Source: Haliclona indistincta
Taxonomy: Eukaryota; Porifera; Demospongiae; Haplosclerida; Chalinidae
DNA length: 64,000 nucleotides
Direction of reading: 5' to 3'
NCBI GenBank assembly: GCA_964017065.1
Contig: OZ024787.1
Coordinates: 7,144,996 to 7,208,995, forward strand
The translations under genes were made by a program, and so were the position numbers. Below are positions 36,098 through 48,900 of this stretch, piece after piece (position 1 is the first letter of the stretch; the number at the start of each line of letters is the position of its first letter). The notes under the pieces were generated by a model. It was not told the DNA's origin. It was given only the letters and a program-made list of their open reading frames with translations, and made no database searches.

Positions 36098-36546
36098 TTC
36101 TCTCTCTCTCTTCCTCTCTCTCTCTGTCTTTCTCCTCAATAACCAGTTGCCATAGCATCTTTGTGTGTCGCAAGGATGCTGCTCCCTATTGGTCTTGCAT
36201 TCTATGCTTGCAGTGCTATGTTGGTGTAATTGTAATACCCAATAGCTAAACCACAAACCAGCAACAAAGTCACTACGTAGTCTGGACAGCAGTTGAGTAA
36301 AATGAATTGATGGCTACTGCACACTAGACACTACCATGCATGCATGAACTTATTTATGTGATTGGTGGCCCGAACTGTTCACAGTAGCAGATGGCTTCAC
36401 CTATAGCTGAACCTTGATCTAATACTTTCTGTTTACTTGAGTCACTTGACATGGGCTGTCAGCTAGGGTGGCATGGATAGTGGTTAGAGTACTTGTCATC
36501 ATAGAATCCGTAGCCATCAAAGAGTTAAATTATCGCTCTCCCTCTC

Positions 36547-36613
<67 letters not shown>

Positions 36614-37553
36614 GTCTTTGTTTTAGTCCCTCTCAATGTTTCTATCTCTGTATTTTCATCTGTCTCTTACTCTATACCTGTAGCTCTCTCCAAATCTGTC
36701 TGCTTTCACTCTCTATCTTACACACATTATAAGCAAAAGCAAAATCTGTGTATGCATGTGCATGAGTGAGTGTGTGTGTGTGTGTGTAAAAATTCACCTC
36801 CTAAATTTTTACAAATAAACAAGTTCTACTAGAAAAACAAAAATATGAGATAAATGAGCTTCTGCTGATTGAAGGTCAATTATGAAACCTGAATGAAAGT
36901 CAGGTTTCATAATGCGTGCAAGTTTTCCTGCACACACATTCTCAATCACTTACATAATATGTGCTCATACTCTCTCTCTCACACACTAGTCTTCATCTCT
37001 CAAACTATGTCTGATTGACTGCACTGATGAGATCCGATAGATCGAAACAGTCTGATAACTCATGTTGTCGACTGTCTGCAGTTTCAGATTCTATGTTTCT
37101 TTTCTCTCTTTTCAATTATTATTTTGTTCAGCAAAAATTAATGTGTTCACATTGTTAAAATGTAGATCTAATCATACGATTGTTTCAGCTGTGTTCTATC
37201 AATAATGTATTTCACATGTACTATACTAGCCTCGTCCCCAGGCCACACCCTCCTTCCTCGTTCATCCCCTCAGCAGGGGAGTGGCCTGGAGGCGAGGCTA
37301 GTACTATACATGAGATAAATGTAGCACAGATGTATCACATTATTATCGCATGTGAGACATTGCTTTGAGTTTGACAAACTTGAATCAAACGACTTGAATG
37401 TGACCTCTGTGATGCAGTATAATGAGTTTCGTACTGTGTAGCTGGTCAGCTTTGAGTTAGTGCATAGTGCAACGAATATTCCTGTCTCTAGACAATAAGG
37501 TTGGAGAATCAGTCTATGGTAAGGTAAGCATATCCAGAAGCCAATTGAACACC
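35390..37553 (+). repeat. Left arm of the large inverted repeat
   Basis: About 2.16 kb that matches 39769-41985 in reverse orientation, apparently with almost no substitutions. For example, the reading frame at 37180-37368 is identical residue by residue to the one at 39985-40173 on the other strand. Differences are in TC-run length (36003-36125 and 36540-36610) and a short duplicated segment near the inner end. It contains a clustered ccggcctgtgcgaggag motif near the outer edge. Confidence 0.9.
37225..37304. mobile_element. Small hairpin element within the arm
   Basis: An imperfect palindrome begins actagcctcgtccccaggcc and ends ggcctggaggcgaggctagt, about 80 bp in all. The mirror copy lies in the other arm at about 40,050-40,129. 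It is most likely a tiny MITE. Confidence 0.65.
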
Positions 37554-37676
37554 ACTTTATTGTAGTCATTATTCATGTTATAAATTACTATAAAGATGTA
37601 AATAAATTATTAATTTCTGTTACTAGAAATGCAGTATGAAACATAACTATCTAGACTGCTGTGATTCAATTTTGCA

Positions 37677-38060
37677 CTGCAGCAGTGAGGCAGCTAGTAC
37701 AACAGCAGTGAGGCAGCTAGTACAACAGCAGTGAGGCAGCTAGTACAACAGCAGTGAGACAGCTAGTACAACAGCAGTGAGGCAGCTAGTACAACAACAG
37801 CAGTGAGGCAGCTAGTACAACAGCAGTGAGGCAGCTAGTACAACAGCAGTGAGGCAGCTAGTACAACAACAGCAGTGAGGCAGCTAGTACAACTGCAGTG
37901 AGACAGCTAGTACAACAGCAGTGAGGCAGCTAGTACAACAGCAGTGAGGCAGCTAGTACAACAGCAGTGCAGCAGCTAGTACAACAGTAGTGAGGCAGCT
38001 AGTACAACAGCAGTGAGGCAGCTAGTACAACAGTAGTGCAGCAGTGCAACAGCAGCTAGT
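37677..38060. repeat. 23-bp minisatellite, about 16 copies
   Basis: The unit is acagcagtgaggcagctagt plus aca, with occasional 3-bp (aac) expansions and an agac/gcag variant. It lies in the spacer of the foldback insertion. Confidence 0.95.
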
Positions 38061-38084
38061 ATTGTCTGGGGACGCCAGAATTTC

Positions 38085-38670
38085 TTGATTATTAGGATTT
38101 TTTATCCAAACGCGCAGAGCTATCGTCAATCCAGTATTTCAAACCTGTATCGTTGTCATGAACTAGCAAAGAAAAGAGAATATGTTGACAGAGTCAAGCA
38201 AGTCAAATATTGGTCTTTTACCCCTCTTGTTTTCTCCACTACTGGTGGCATGGGAAGAGACTCAGTGAGGCAACACAATTTTATCAACATTAATTTTAGC
38301 AGATCAAATATCCATGAAAGAGAATTCTCACTACAGTACTACCCTGGCTTGGTTAAGATGCTCATTGTCCTTCTCGATCTCTCCTACATTCAGCCATGTC
38401 TTGTATTCGTGGCAGCCGTGCAACATGTCATCATGTCTCTGGCAGACCACTTGGAATTGCAGAATGCTGCCATTCCCAGGCTGGCTAATTTAATATTCGT
38501 TCCGTTTTAGTTATTCATTTCTAGCTATTATTTCACCCTTATTATAAGTATTCACTAACCATTGCTCTCTTGTATTGTGTATGTTCTAAAAAAATTGGTG
38601 ATGGATTGAGTTCTGTTCTTTTCCCTTGTATTGTTATTGTTCACGAAACAGAATTAAACAACAATAATAA
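38085..38670 (+). pseudogene. LINE remnant: RT C-terminal region and 3' end
   Basis: The frame 38085-38510 reads KYWSFTPLVFSTTGGMGRDS, the conserved FTPLVFS..GGMG segment near the C-terminus of many invertebrate non-LTR retrotransposon proteins. The downstream part is out of register with that family. The block ends in gaattaaacaacaataataa near 38,675, typical of a LINE 3' tail. It is 5'-truncated and carries no catalytic RT motif. Confidence 0.65.
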
Positions 38671-39768
38671 CTATATGAAAAGTTAGCTGTAAACATTACA
38701 CAGAAATTGTTAATGCTATCAATCCCAAAGAGAACTTAGCGCTAGATAGATGTGACCGAACGCAACTAAAGCTAGGAAATGGAAATAACTGGAACAAAAG
38801 CTGTGGTAAAGGATAGAGGCATGATCGAGTGATCATACTAGACCAGATGATATTGATGGAAACATTTATTTCTGATCTGGGACTTAAATCATAGCCTAAT
38901 CACACACACCACAGGAACATACGGAAAGGGCCTTCTCCTGCGGTAATAATATGGATGCTAATTTCAGTCTAATTGGTGTAGTGCAAAACATCACTGAACT
39001 ACCTACCATACCAGTGCAGCACTGTAGTAGTACGTAGACTAGTGATGGTATGTTTAGTGAGAGATAGATAGTTAGTGATACTCCTTGTGCTGCTATCAGT
39101 CACCAAATCACTGTGACTACTACTACTGATGACTTGCATGCTGCATCTTAGATGTATTAACTTTAGTAATAAATTTAAGCGCTGAGTTTTATGGTAAAAC
39201 TATCCGAACCAATGCTGGAATACATAGTTGTGAGCATGTAACAGATGTTCAGTATTATTATGTTCAGTGCTGCTTTACTCTCAGATGTAGCTAGGTGAAT
39301 TGTTTATTCTACTTGAAAATTGTATTGTTGATAAGACAAGCGAAAAAGTTATGCATGCACATACATAAGTTTGTTAAGCCACGGTAATTCAAAAATACCG
39401 GGTGATTCGGAAGTATTAACCTTAGCTATACTGCAAAACTACAGATCGCCTGGATAGACTATTTCGCCACGAGGTAGGTGCATCTGTTGGGTCTATCGTG
39501 ATCACTCTCTTGATTGCATTCTAGTTACCCGGTGAAACTTTGCTGTCTACTAGGAACGCTGGCATCTCCTGAAGTTAGACAAAATGATCAAAGCGTGTGA
39601 CTGTAGCATGGAATCTACAACAGCGATTTGATGGAATTCTGACAGACAAGCAGCTAAAAATAATACCCTCTGCAAATGTACAACATCCCAGCAACTACTC
39701 TACACAGGCATGTACAATATGGAGAAATATAGGACAGAAACAAAAGCAACAATTTATGAAATAGTAAT

Positions 39769-40739
39769 GGTGTTCAATTGGCTTCTTGATATGCTTACCT
39801 TACCATAGACTGATTCTCCAACCTTATTGTCTTGAGACAGGAATATTCATTGCGCTATGCACTAACTCAAAGCTGACCAGCTACACAGTACGAAACTCAT
39901 TATACTGCATCACAGAGCTCATTATACTGCATCACTCATTATACTGCATCACTGTACAAGTCGTTTGATTCAAGTTTGTCAAACTCAAAGCAATGTCTCA
40001 CATGCGATAATAATGTGATACATCTGTGCTACATTTATCTCATGTATAGTACTAGCCTCGCCTCCAGGCCACTCCCCTGCTGAGGGGATGAACGAGGAAG
40101 GAGGGTGTGGCCTGGGGACGAGGCTAGTATAGTACATGTGAAATACATTATTGATAGAACACAGCTGAAACAATCGTATGATTAGATCTACATTTTAACA
40201 ATGTGAACACATTAATTTTTGCTGAACAAAATAATAATTGAAAAGAGAGAAAAGAAACATAGAATCTGAAACTGCAGACAGTCGACAACATGAGTTATCA
40301 GACTGTTTCGATCTATCGGATCTCATCAGTGCAGTCAATCAGACATAGTTTGAGAGATGAAGACTAGTGTGTGAGAGAGAGAGTATGAGCACATATTATG
40401 TAAGTGATTGAGAATGTGTGTGCAGGAAAACTTGCACGCATTATGAAACCTGACTTTCATTCAGGTTTCATAATTGACCTTCAATCAGCAGAAGCTCATT
40501 TATCTCATATTTTTGTTTTTCTAGTAGAACTTGTTTATTTGTAAAAATTTAGGAGGTGAATTTTTACACACACACACACACACTCACTCATGCACATGCA
40601 TACACAGATTTTGCTTTTGCTTATAATGTGTGTAAGATAGAGAGTGAAAGCAGACAGATTTGGAGAGAGCTACAGGTATAGAGTAAGAGACAGATGAAAA
40701 TACAGAGATAGAAACATTGAGAGGGACTAAAACAAAGAC

Positions 40740-40836
<97 letters not shown>

Positions 40837-41285
40837 GAGAGGGAGAGCGATAATTTAACTCTTTGATGGCTACGGATTCTATGATGACAAGTACTCTAAC
40901 CACTATCCATGCCACCCTAGCTGACAGCCCATGTCAAGTGACTCAAGTAAACAGAAAGTATTAGATCAAGGTTCAGCTATAGGTGAAGCCATCTGCTACT
41001 GTGAACAGTTCGGGCCACCAATCACATAAATAAGTTCATGCATGCATGGTAGTGTCTAGTGTGCAGTAGCCATCAATTCATTTTACTCAACTGCTGTCCA
41101 GACTACGTAGTGACTTTGTTGCTGGTTTGTGGTTTAGCTATTGGGTATTACAATTACACCAACATAGCACTGCAAGCATAGAATGCAAGACCAATAGGGA
41201 GCAGCATCCTTGCGACACACAAAGATGCTATGGCAACTGGTTATTGAGGAGAAAGACAGAGAGAGAGAGGAAGAGAGAGAGAGAA

Positions 41286-41375
<90 letters not shown>

Positions 41376-41985
41376 CAGGGATAATAGACAGTCATGCTAT
41401 TGACGACACACATATTGACCTACACAACAAAATGCTTAAGCCTCTAATGCCTACACGTCGACTACTAGGCATCTATTCACATTGAATCAACCTTGCTCTA
41501 TGTAGAATCATGATGTACATAGATTAGTACATGCACACATTGCATTTTGACATTGGGGACGTCTGAAATATCTATGCAGGCACGTACACACACAACATAC
41601 ACCGAGGCATACACACAACATACACTACACATTAGTATGTATAATTATATTTAGAATTTTAGCACACTGTTGGTGTGTGTTGACTGATCAGTGGGGAATA
41701 GCAGACAGTGCAGGGTAATCGAGACTAGGTACATGTACGTACAGTAATAACTTACACGTGAAGACGGCTAAACAGCAGCGCCAGCAACAGGAGCATCAGC
41801 TATAATTATCTTCCAAGCACTGAAGCAATCTCCAGATAGTGCTACCTTTGGTGGAGCTTTATAGAAGCTTCCGGCCTGTGATTGAGATTTCCGGCCTGTG
41901 CGAGGAGTAGGCGGATGACAAGGTCTGACTATTTCCGGCCTGTGCGAGGAGGTATTTCCGGCCTGTGCGAGGAGGCGGATGACAA
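39769..41985 (-). repeat. Right arm of the large inverted repeat
   Basis: The reverse complement of 35390-37553, slightly longer because of longer GA runs (40,741-40,828 and 41,310-41,371) and a threefold cattatactgcatcac segment near 39,900-39,960. Confidence 0.9.
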
Positions 41986-42106
41986 CCCCTTATCGCCATG
42001 GCCGCCAAACGCTGTACTCGCGATCGCCCGACCACATGGCTGATAAAGCTACTCAAGAGCCAGCCAAGAAACCAGAGCTCACGGGCTCGACTACCATCGT
42101 ACTCAC

Positions 42107-42277
42107 TGCACTTTCGCGAGAACCGTGACCTGAATCGGAACACTTATGTAGCAACAAACGACGGGCGGTATCAGAGAGTGGCGAAGAATTTACGATCCTT
42201 CTTCGTTTCAGTTGTCGTGCTCCGCGTGGCGTCGTAGTGTTGCATTGCTGTTCTTCTAGTACTCGTTTGTCCGCCAT
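42107..42277 (-). CDS. Candidate first coding exon inside the insertion
   Basis: From ATG at 42275-42277 the minus strand reads MADKRVLEEQQCNTTTPRGA, then a basic QLKRRRIVNSSPLSDTARR segment, and reaches a strong splice donor (GTGAGTACG) near 42,107. Base composition is GC-richer than the surroundings, as at a real 5' exon. No second exon could be recognised in the inverted-repeat arm beyond it. It may be the 5' end of an element-borne or captured gene. The KRRR run suggests a nuclear protein. Confidence 0.35.
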
Positions 42278-42722
42278 ACTGAGAAAACATGCATGTGACG
42301 TCAGATTCCGTTCTCTCCCCGTATATTCCAAAAATAATTGATACCGGAAACGACTATTTTTAGTAACAATAAAAATTTAGATGTTTGTATTGCCGGTATT
42401 GGCGTTGCATGCCCTCTTCTCTCTATACGCCCTTGATAACACGTAATCACTGACACTGATTGATTGTATTTGTTTATTCTAGGATATGGACTTCTTGATC
42501 AAAGGTCTCACATCATTGATTGCCAATCCTTTCAACCAGGTGAAACAGATTTAACAAGAAATAATATTGAAATTTTCTTATTATTAGAGTCGGACATATC
42601 TCCCTGGCTCTACTAAGAAGATATTCTTCACTGAAGTCCTGTATATTATAGTATGGAAACTAGTCTCCATCAATCAGGTATGTTTTTAGAATTTGCATAA
42701 CATTTAACTTTTGTCCTTTTAA

Positions 42723-43280
42723 GGGTGGAAATTCCAAACATCAGGATTACGAATATTTTGGTTTCTACTGTTAGTTGAAGGTTTGGTCAGTCACACTGAT
42801 CACCCAAGAAAGTCGCCATTCGTCTTGTGGGCGTAGCAAGCCCCACCCAATGACGAAAAGTTGCGTTTCTTTCCTGAGCATGCCACACCCACACAAAATG
42901 TCAGACATAAACTTTGGTAGACAAGGAAGAAACGTATGTATCGGATTTTGCAAAAAGGTAAGTTACAGAGGGGCGAATATTTAATGAGAACAAACGATTT
43001 CGGCAAAAATCCCCTACCAGCAAGAGCGATGGAAGAAGATGCATCTCCTTTTGCCAGAGCGCCAAAAAAATGCCACCTGACGCCCTCCCCACGACCCACC
43101 CACCCCTATGTGGGTCTCTGGTGATTGCCGAGTACGAAATAATTTTGTTCCAAATACGGCAAGTGCTACTGGAGTGTGGGTACACCCATTTTCCTTGTAA
43201 AACGGGCAAGTAATAGCCAGGGCACTGTAGATTATATTGTGCAAAGGGCAGCAAGAAAGAAAAGTTCGGGTTTTCCTGGC
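42723..43280. mobile_element. 558-bp MITE with TTAA duplication (piggyBac-like)
   Basis: Unit 1 has a single TTAA in the intron before HID1 exon 13 (23591-23594 region). Unit 2 has TTAA at 42719-42722 and 43281-43284 with 558 bp between. The ends gggtggaaattccaaac and (inverted) gccaggaaaacccgaac match at 11 of 17 positions. TTAA specificity is the mark of piggyBac-type elements. There is no transposase, and reading frames inside are without recognisable content. Confidence 0.8.
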
Positions 43281-44762
43281 TTAATTAGAAATTCCGGTCT
43301 CACCTGCTAAGGAGTACGATACTGTTTGAATTTCTTGTACCACTACTGTACGAGATACTGAATGCTCGAACTGACCCTAGTGAGTCTCACACCTCTTTGT
43401 TTCATGAGAATAGGGCTTCCAATTGAATATGTAGCAACTACTGTATTACGGGTAGGCTGAGCTAGGCGGGCGGGTAGGCTAGGCTTAATCACTTCAGCTT
43501 TTTCGTGGGTATAATTTTTACGAACAGGCAAATGGACATTAATTCAAATAGGACACTATACAACATGATACAATTCATCAAGATTTGGGCATTTGGGGAA
43601 TTTATTTTTGTTCAAGCAAAAATTGCGGGAAAACAAGAACATTTAGCACTGCGAAAATTAGCTAGCCGCTATAGAGTAGCAAGAACATTTCACTCTTGTC
43701 CTTTTTCTTTTCAACTTCTTGTTTCTTTTACTCAGATATGATCGGTATGCTTCATGTTGGTGTGTTCATTCTACTCGTGTTGAGCGGCGAGAGGAACTTC
43801 AGTGTTCGTCTCAACAAACCCTACTCCAGTAAAGTGCCCATGGACATCCCACGCCTCTCCAAGGGCACACATGCTGATCTGCTCTTCTTGGTGAGGAAGC
43901 TAGCCTAACTTGCTATCAGACAGTACAAGTATAGTCTCTGATTATTAAAGTCCATAATTATATCGCTGCTTTAAGTGACAGTTCAAAGACTGTCCTCATC
44001 CTGTACTTACAATAGTTGCTGTAAAATACCCTTGCTTAATACAGTATTCTTAATAATGTATATCCTATTCCAGGTATTTCATCGTGTGATTACTGCTGGG
44101 TTACCACGGATACAGCCACTGTATGACTGCCTCCTCACAGTGCTAGTGAATGGTAAGTGTATAAACCAGTGTCCAATAACCTGCTAGTGGTGCACTGTGA
44201 TAGCAAAGTGAATGAAACGTAAACAATAATGATCAAATCTTCTATGTTTGTCAAAAGGTCTTCGATACAGTACGAGTACACAGCTTGTGACTTGCATGTG
44301 TGGAGCCTTCTTCAGGTGTCAAACAGTTTTGTGAAAGTGAAAGATTTAAAAATAGATACAGTACACCTGTACTATTCATTTTCACGTTCTGTATAATAGC
44401 TAGCCTCTAGGAAGACACTTTATTGTTCTTACACATAAGTTGACTAAACTAGCGTACCTGACTACACATGACCTCACGACATTGGGCTCATGCAGCACAC
44501 AGTTTGGTACCTTAACTTGTGTCCAGGGAGCTATGTAAGCTGCTTATTGCTTACTATGAATGATTAACAGCTTTGCTCATGCTCATACATGTACTATGAC
44601 TACATGTAATGCAGTGTAAGCAACTTTGGTGCATCACATCAAAGAGTGATCTATGATTCAGTGCAGTGTACGCTTATTTTCTTTTTCCAGTGTCTCCATA
44701 TCTCAAGTCACTGTCAATGGTCACGTGCACTCGTATGATGCATCTTATGGAGGTACTTGCTT

Positions 44763-44773
44763 CTCTCTCTCTC

Positions 44774-44833
<60 letters not shown>
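44763..44833. repeat. (TC)n microsatellite in the HID1 unit 2 intron
   Basis: A TC run follows the exon 16 equivalent. The unit 1 site (25,268-25,282) has only a few TC repeats, so the run expanded after duplication. Confidence 0.9.
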
Positions 44834-44835
<2 letters not shown>

Positions 44836-45013
44836 ATTCTAAGATACAGTACCATGTGCATTGTCTGCTGATAATACATGTACCAAAAGTAGTATTATTC
44901 ACCTGATCGCAGCATGCAAAGAAAATCGTGTGTATGCATTGAAAGAACATCTAAAAACGGCTTCTGTTTGAGCCGTACTACTCAAAATCTTAGGTAGAAT
45001 GCTTTAATAATTT

Positions 45014-45600
45014 GTGCGGGTACCCTTTCGATATGAATATTAATGAGCCAAATTCTTTCGCCCGTTACTTTTCACAGAGACGGCCATGTAGCGCGAAACT
45101 TGCTGCAAAGCATGTTGACGTGCGTCCCTGCTTTGCCAGCGACTTTCAGCGAAATCTATAAAGCACGAAGTGCACGTGATCCCCAAAATGATGCAGCAAT
45201 TTTTCGCACCAGATATCTCGATGTGTAGCAGTAGCAGGTCTATAAGAAACTAGAAGCTTCAAGCCAAGGACGATACCGAGGGCTGGACCGAGCGTTTTTC
45301 GCTATTATCCTTGTGTCGCGAGTTATCGTCGATGAACGGAAAGTTTTGTGTAGTGACCCGCGTTTTAACAGTCATAAAATACCTCAGTATAGGAGCAAAC
45401 TTTCAAAAAGCGCTCCAGCCCTCCGCAAGTTGTTCAGCTACAAGTAGATACTAGTGACTAAAATCAGTTCGCTACACAGCATGAAAAATCTTGTGCGAAA
45501 ATTCTGAATTTTATTTCCTCCATTGGCGTGTATTGTGTAGTACTGTGAGCCCCGCCCTTATAATGATTTCACAATGCGTGGGCGAAAGGGTAACCGCCAC
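45014..45600. mobile_element. 587-bp element with inverted termini
   Basis: The left end gtgcgggtaccctttcg and the right end cgaaagggtaaccgccac are imperfect inverted repeats. The interior has no recognisable coding sequence; a 61-codon frame at 45043-45228 looks incidental. A related right end (gggtaccgccacctt) is seen in unit 1 near 26,125, so the family may have several copies. Confidence 0.6.
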
Positions 45601-45944
45601 CTTGCAAGTCACTTTTGCAATAGTGCCTAGTGGCACTACACATATGTTGGATGCCTAGCAAATTCTTCAATAATAAAATTATGTAAAGTTGTAATTTTAT
45701 TGTTAGGTATATGTCACTATTGTTATGGTGGTTGGATCTGTTAGTGATTGTCTGACAGTACTTGTTTCTTTACTGTTGTGGTAATTCTTTCTTGATCCTG
45801 TATAAGAGGGAAAACACACCGTTCATTCCAGGCTGTATAGTATGAATACATTTCAATGCTACAATTGACTCAAAACTTTGTGATCGCACTCAAATTCACT
45901 CGAAAGCAATAGTCAAGTACAATCTGTCATCATGCTTACTTAAT

Positions 45945-48900
45945 CTATACTCTCACAATCTTGTCAGCTATGTCATGTTCTCCTATCTGCTTCAGAGCAG
46001 CTTTTAACACACTCCACGAAGGGTCCCCCTTCTGTGAGACATTGTCTTGTTGTTGCAGCCATGCTGAGAGCATGTATATCTTGCAGTTGTCTATCATGCC
46101 TCGCCGCTCATGGTCTATCTTCTCCAGAGTGGATAAGAGCAAGCCTAGCTGTAGTCCAAGCTTCTTCCAATTGACGACATCTTGAATCACAGCCAACACA
46201 TCCACTAGGTCATTCTCAGCTATAATGAGTAAAATATGATGGCACTTTCTTCTACATCATTGTAACTCACTGAGTGTTCTATCCAGGTCTCCACTAACAC
46301 CAGCAGCAGCTGTGGGTAGCTGTGTATCAGTAGCTGTGGGTAGCTGTGTGTCAGTAGCTGTGGGTAGCTGTGTATCAGTAGCTGTGGGTAGCTGTATATC
46401 AGTAGCTATGGGTAGCTGTGTATCAGTAGCTGTGGGTAGCTGTGTGTCAGTAGCTGTGGGTAGCTGTGTATCAGTAGCTGTGGGTAGCTGTGTATCAGTA
46501 GCTGTGGGTAGCTGTGTATCAGTAGCTGTGGGTAGCTGTGCATCAGTAGCTGTGGGTAGCTGTGTATCAGTAGCTGTGGGTAGCTGTGTATCAGTAGCTG
46601 TGGGTAGCTGTGTATCAGTAGCTGTGGGTAGCTGTGTATCAGTAGCTCTGTAACCGATAATGTCCTCCTCTTTTAGCTCAGCTACCTCCTGTACACACCA
46701 GAGAAACATACCATCACATGCTAAAGTATAGACTGCACACTGCAACTCACCAGAGGGTTTCTGCCAGCAAATATGCTGTACTTGTCCACACACTCTCTCA
46801 GCTCCTTGTGGTCTTGTGATTTCTGATAGGGCAGTTTGCACTTGTGAACCTCCTGGAGGAGGGGATCAGTAACAGGCTGGCTAGCCATGCTTTGATTGAA
46901 GAGCTGGCACACAGAGGAGGGTTGCAAGAGGTAGTAAGGCTCACACGATAGAGCCTCATCTGTTGAGTAAGTGTTCCATCCTCCTTTTCGATCCAAGAGA
47001 AACTTGTGCTGTGGTTGACGAAGAAGCATTGCCTTCGCTACTGTAGTTAGATCAAATAGGTCAGTGTCAGGCAAGGCATCAAAGGGATAGCGGTCGAGCA
47101 GAGAGGGAGAGATGAGACATTCACATGTAGTGACAGCACTACACAGCTGGTGTTGGAGGTCGAGGATCATCCTGATGACACTGCTGCAGGTCTGTGCTGC
47201 TTCTCTGGTATTCTCAGACGCCAGTACAATGACCCAACGATTACGATCCCAAATCTCTACTATAGTGGACACTCCAGAGCCACTCTTCCAGCAAATTCCA
47301 TTTTGCCACACCTTACACTGTCGCTCTAGACCGTGCAGAAGGGAGGAGGTTGAAAGATGCTTGCTAGCCAAAGGAAACAAGAAGGCAAGTCGAAGGAGAA
47401 GAACATGTAGGAAACGATTACTGAAAAATTGGTGAGGGTCACTACACCCTAGACACCAGCCAAACCTTAGGAATGGGAGGTCACCAGGTCGATTCTCTTT
47501 AACAAGACTTGGGAAAAAGAGATAGTTAGCTCCTGATGGAGGAGAAGATGTAGTAGTATTGAGATTAGCGGCTTGAAGTGTAGAAGGGTCCACTGGATGA
47601 CAGAATTCCATGGTCTCAAGACAGCCCACCAGCATCTCTGAGCTGTACTGTGGGAACAACTCCTCAAGGGTCGTGATGGGAACTATACCAGTGTTACTGG
47701 CAACTTGATGATACTGTTTAAAATGTTCTGGAGCAAATAGTGTTCCATTAACGTCTCTCAGCAAGGCCTCTTTCTCCACTACTACCCAGCTAGTCAAAGG
47801 ATACTCCTGGTTTTGAATAAACAAAATGAGACCTTTCTCACTGATGGAAGTCAGTAACTTTGTGAGTACAGTAAAGTCAGGAGAGAAATCTTTTTCTGAA
47901 GCAAGGGTAGAGGTCAGCTTTTGTAGTGTGCAGCCTGTTTTTCTGAGTTTTGTACAAAGAAATGCGTACAACACGTGACAGTACAAACTCATGCTGGGCT
48001 GGGATGATAGTATAGCTTGTTGACTGGTTGAGAGGAGAGAGCGAAAATTACGAGCTTGTTTGGTTTTTGACAGTCGACAGTCCATGCTTACAAATCCTCC
48101 ATATGTCAGCTGCTTTGCTCTGCTCTCTGCTATGCTCTTCACTAGTGAGCTCTTCTCCTTTAGCTCTTGTGATGACTTGACCATGTCAACATGGCTACCA
48201 ACAATGATGACGTGTGACGATCCCTGGGCTGAGCTGCAGGCATTCTCTATGAAACTGATCCAGTAGTGTATGGACTCACTGATCTTGTCCATAGATTGGC
48301 TCAGGTCTACGATACAAACAAAGATAGCTGCAGAATTCCTCATGATGCGTTCCAGTACAGCACCATGACTAGAATAGTACTCTCGTTGTCCTGCGAAATC
48401 GTATATTACCATGTTACCAACCTCATTGACCTTGCTCTCAACATGGATAGGTATGATTCCAGCAGTGAGGCATTCTACATCAGGAACACGACCTGATGAA
48501 AACCATGAGGAGATGCCAGTTTTGATCTGAGCTAAGAGGAGAATCATTTGAGATATCGTGGTCTTGCCTGCTCCACTGTATCCAGTTAGGATGAGTTTTG
48601 TATAAGTGTGCACGGGAAAGTCTTTCTCACATTGTGGAAATGATCGGAACAGTTTCAGTAGATCATAGCTGTTCGTTTGAGTAGCAATGTCTACTGGAGT
48701 CTCTTTGTAATTGTTCTCATCCAGTAGGTCAACTTTACCAGTGGATAGTATATATTGCACAACATTGGCATTGCCATAGCGACAAGCAATGTGAAGTGGT
48801 GTATCACCATTATTGTCTTTAGTCATTGGATCACAGTGTTGTTCATCAATGAGGTACCTTACCACCTCCAGGTGATTGCTTCTGGCAGCATAGTGTAGTG

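Larger units (their letters stand above)
35256..42437. mobile_element. 7.2-kb insertion with terminal and large internal inverted repeats
   Basis: The sequence departs from the HID1 intron after tactgtcataaca (about 35,256) and rejoins at ataacacgtaatcactgaca (about 42,437), giving an apparent ataaca duplication. Short terminal inverted repeats agagaagagggcatgcaacg and cgttgcatgccctcttctct lie near the ends. Inside, 35390-37553 and 39769-41985 are near-identical inverted arms around a 2.2-kb spacer. The spacer holds a minisatellite and a LINE remnant. No transposase was recognised. An autonomous relative or a rearranged composite are both possible. Units 1 and 3 lack it. Confidence 0.8.
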
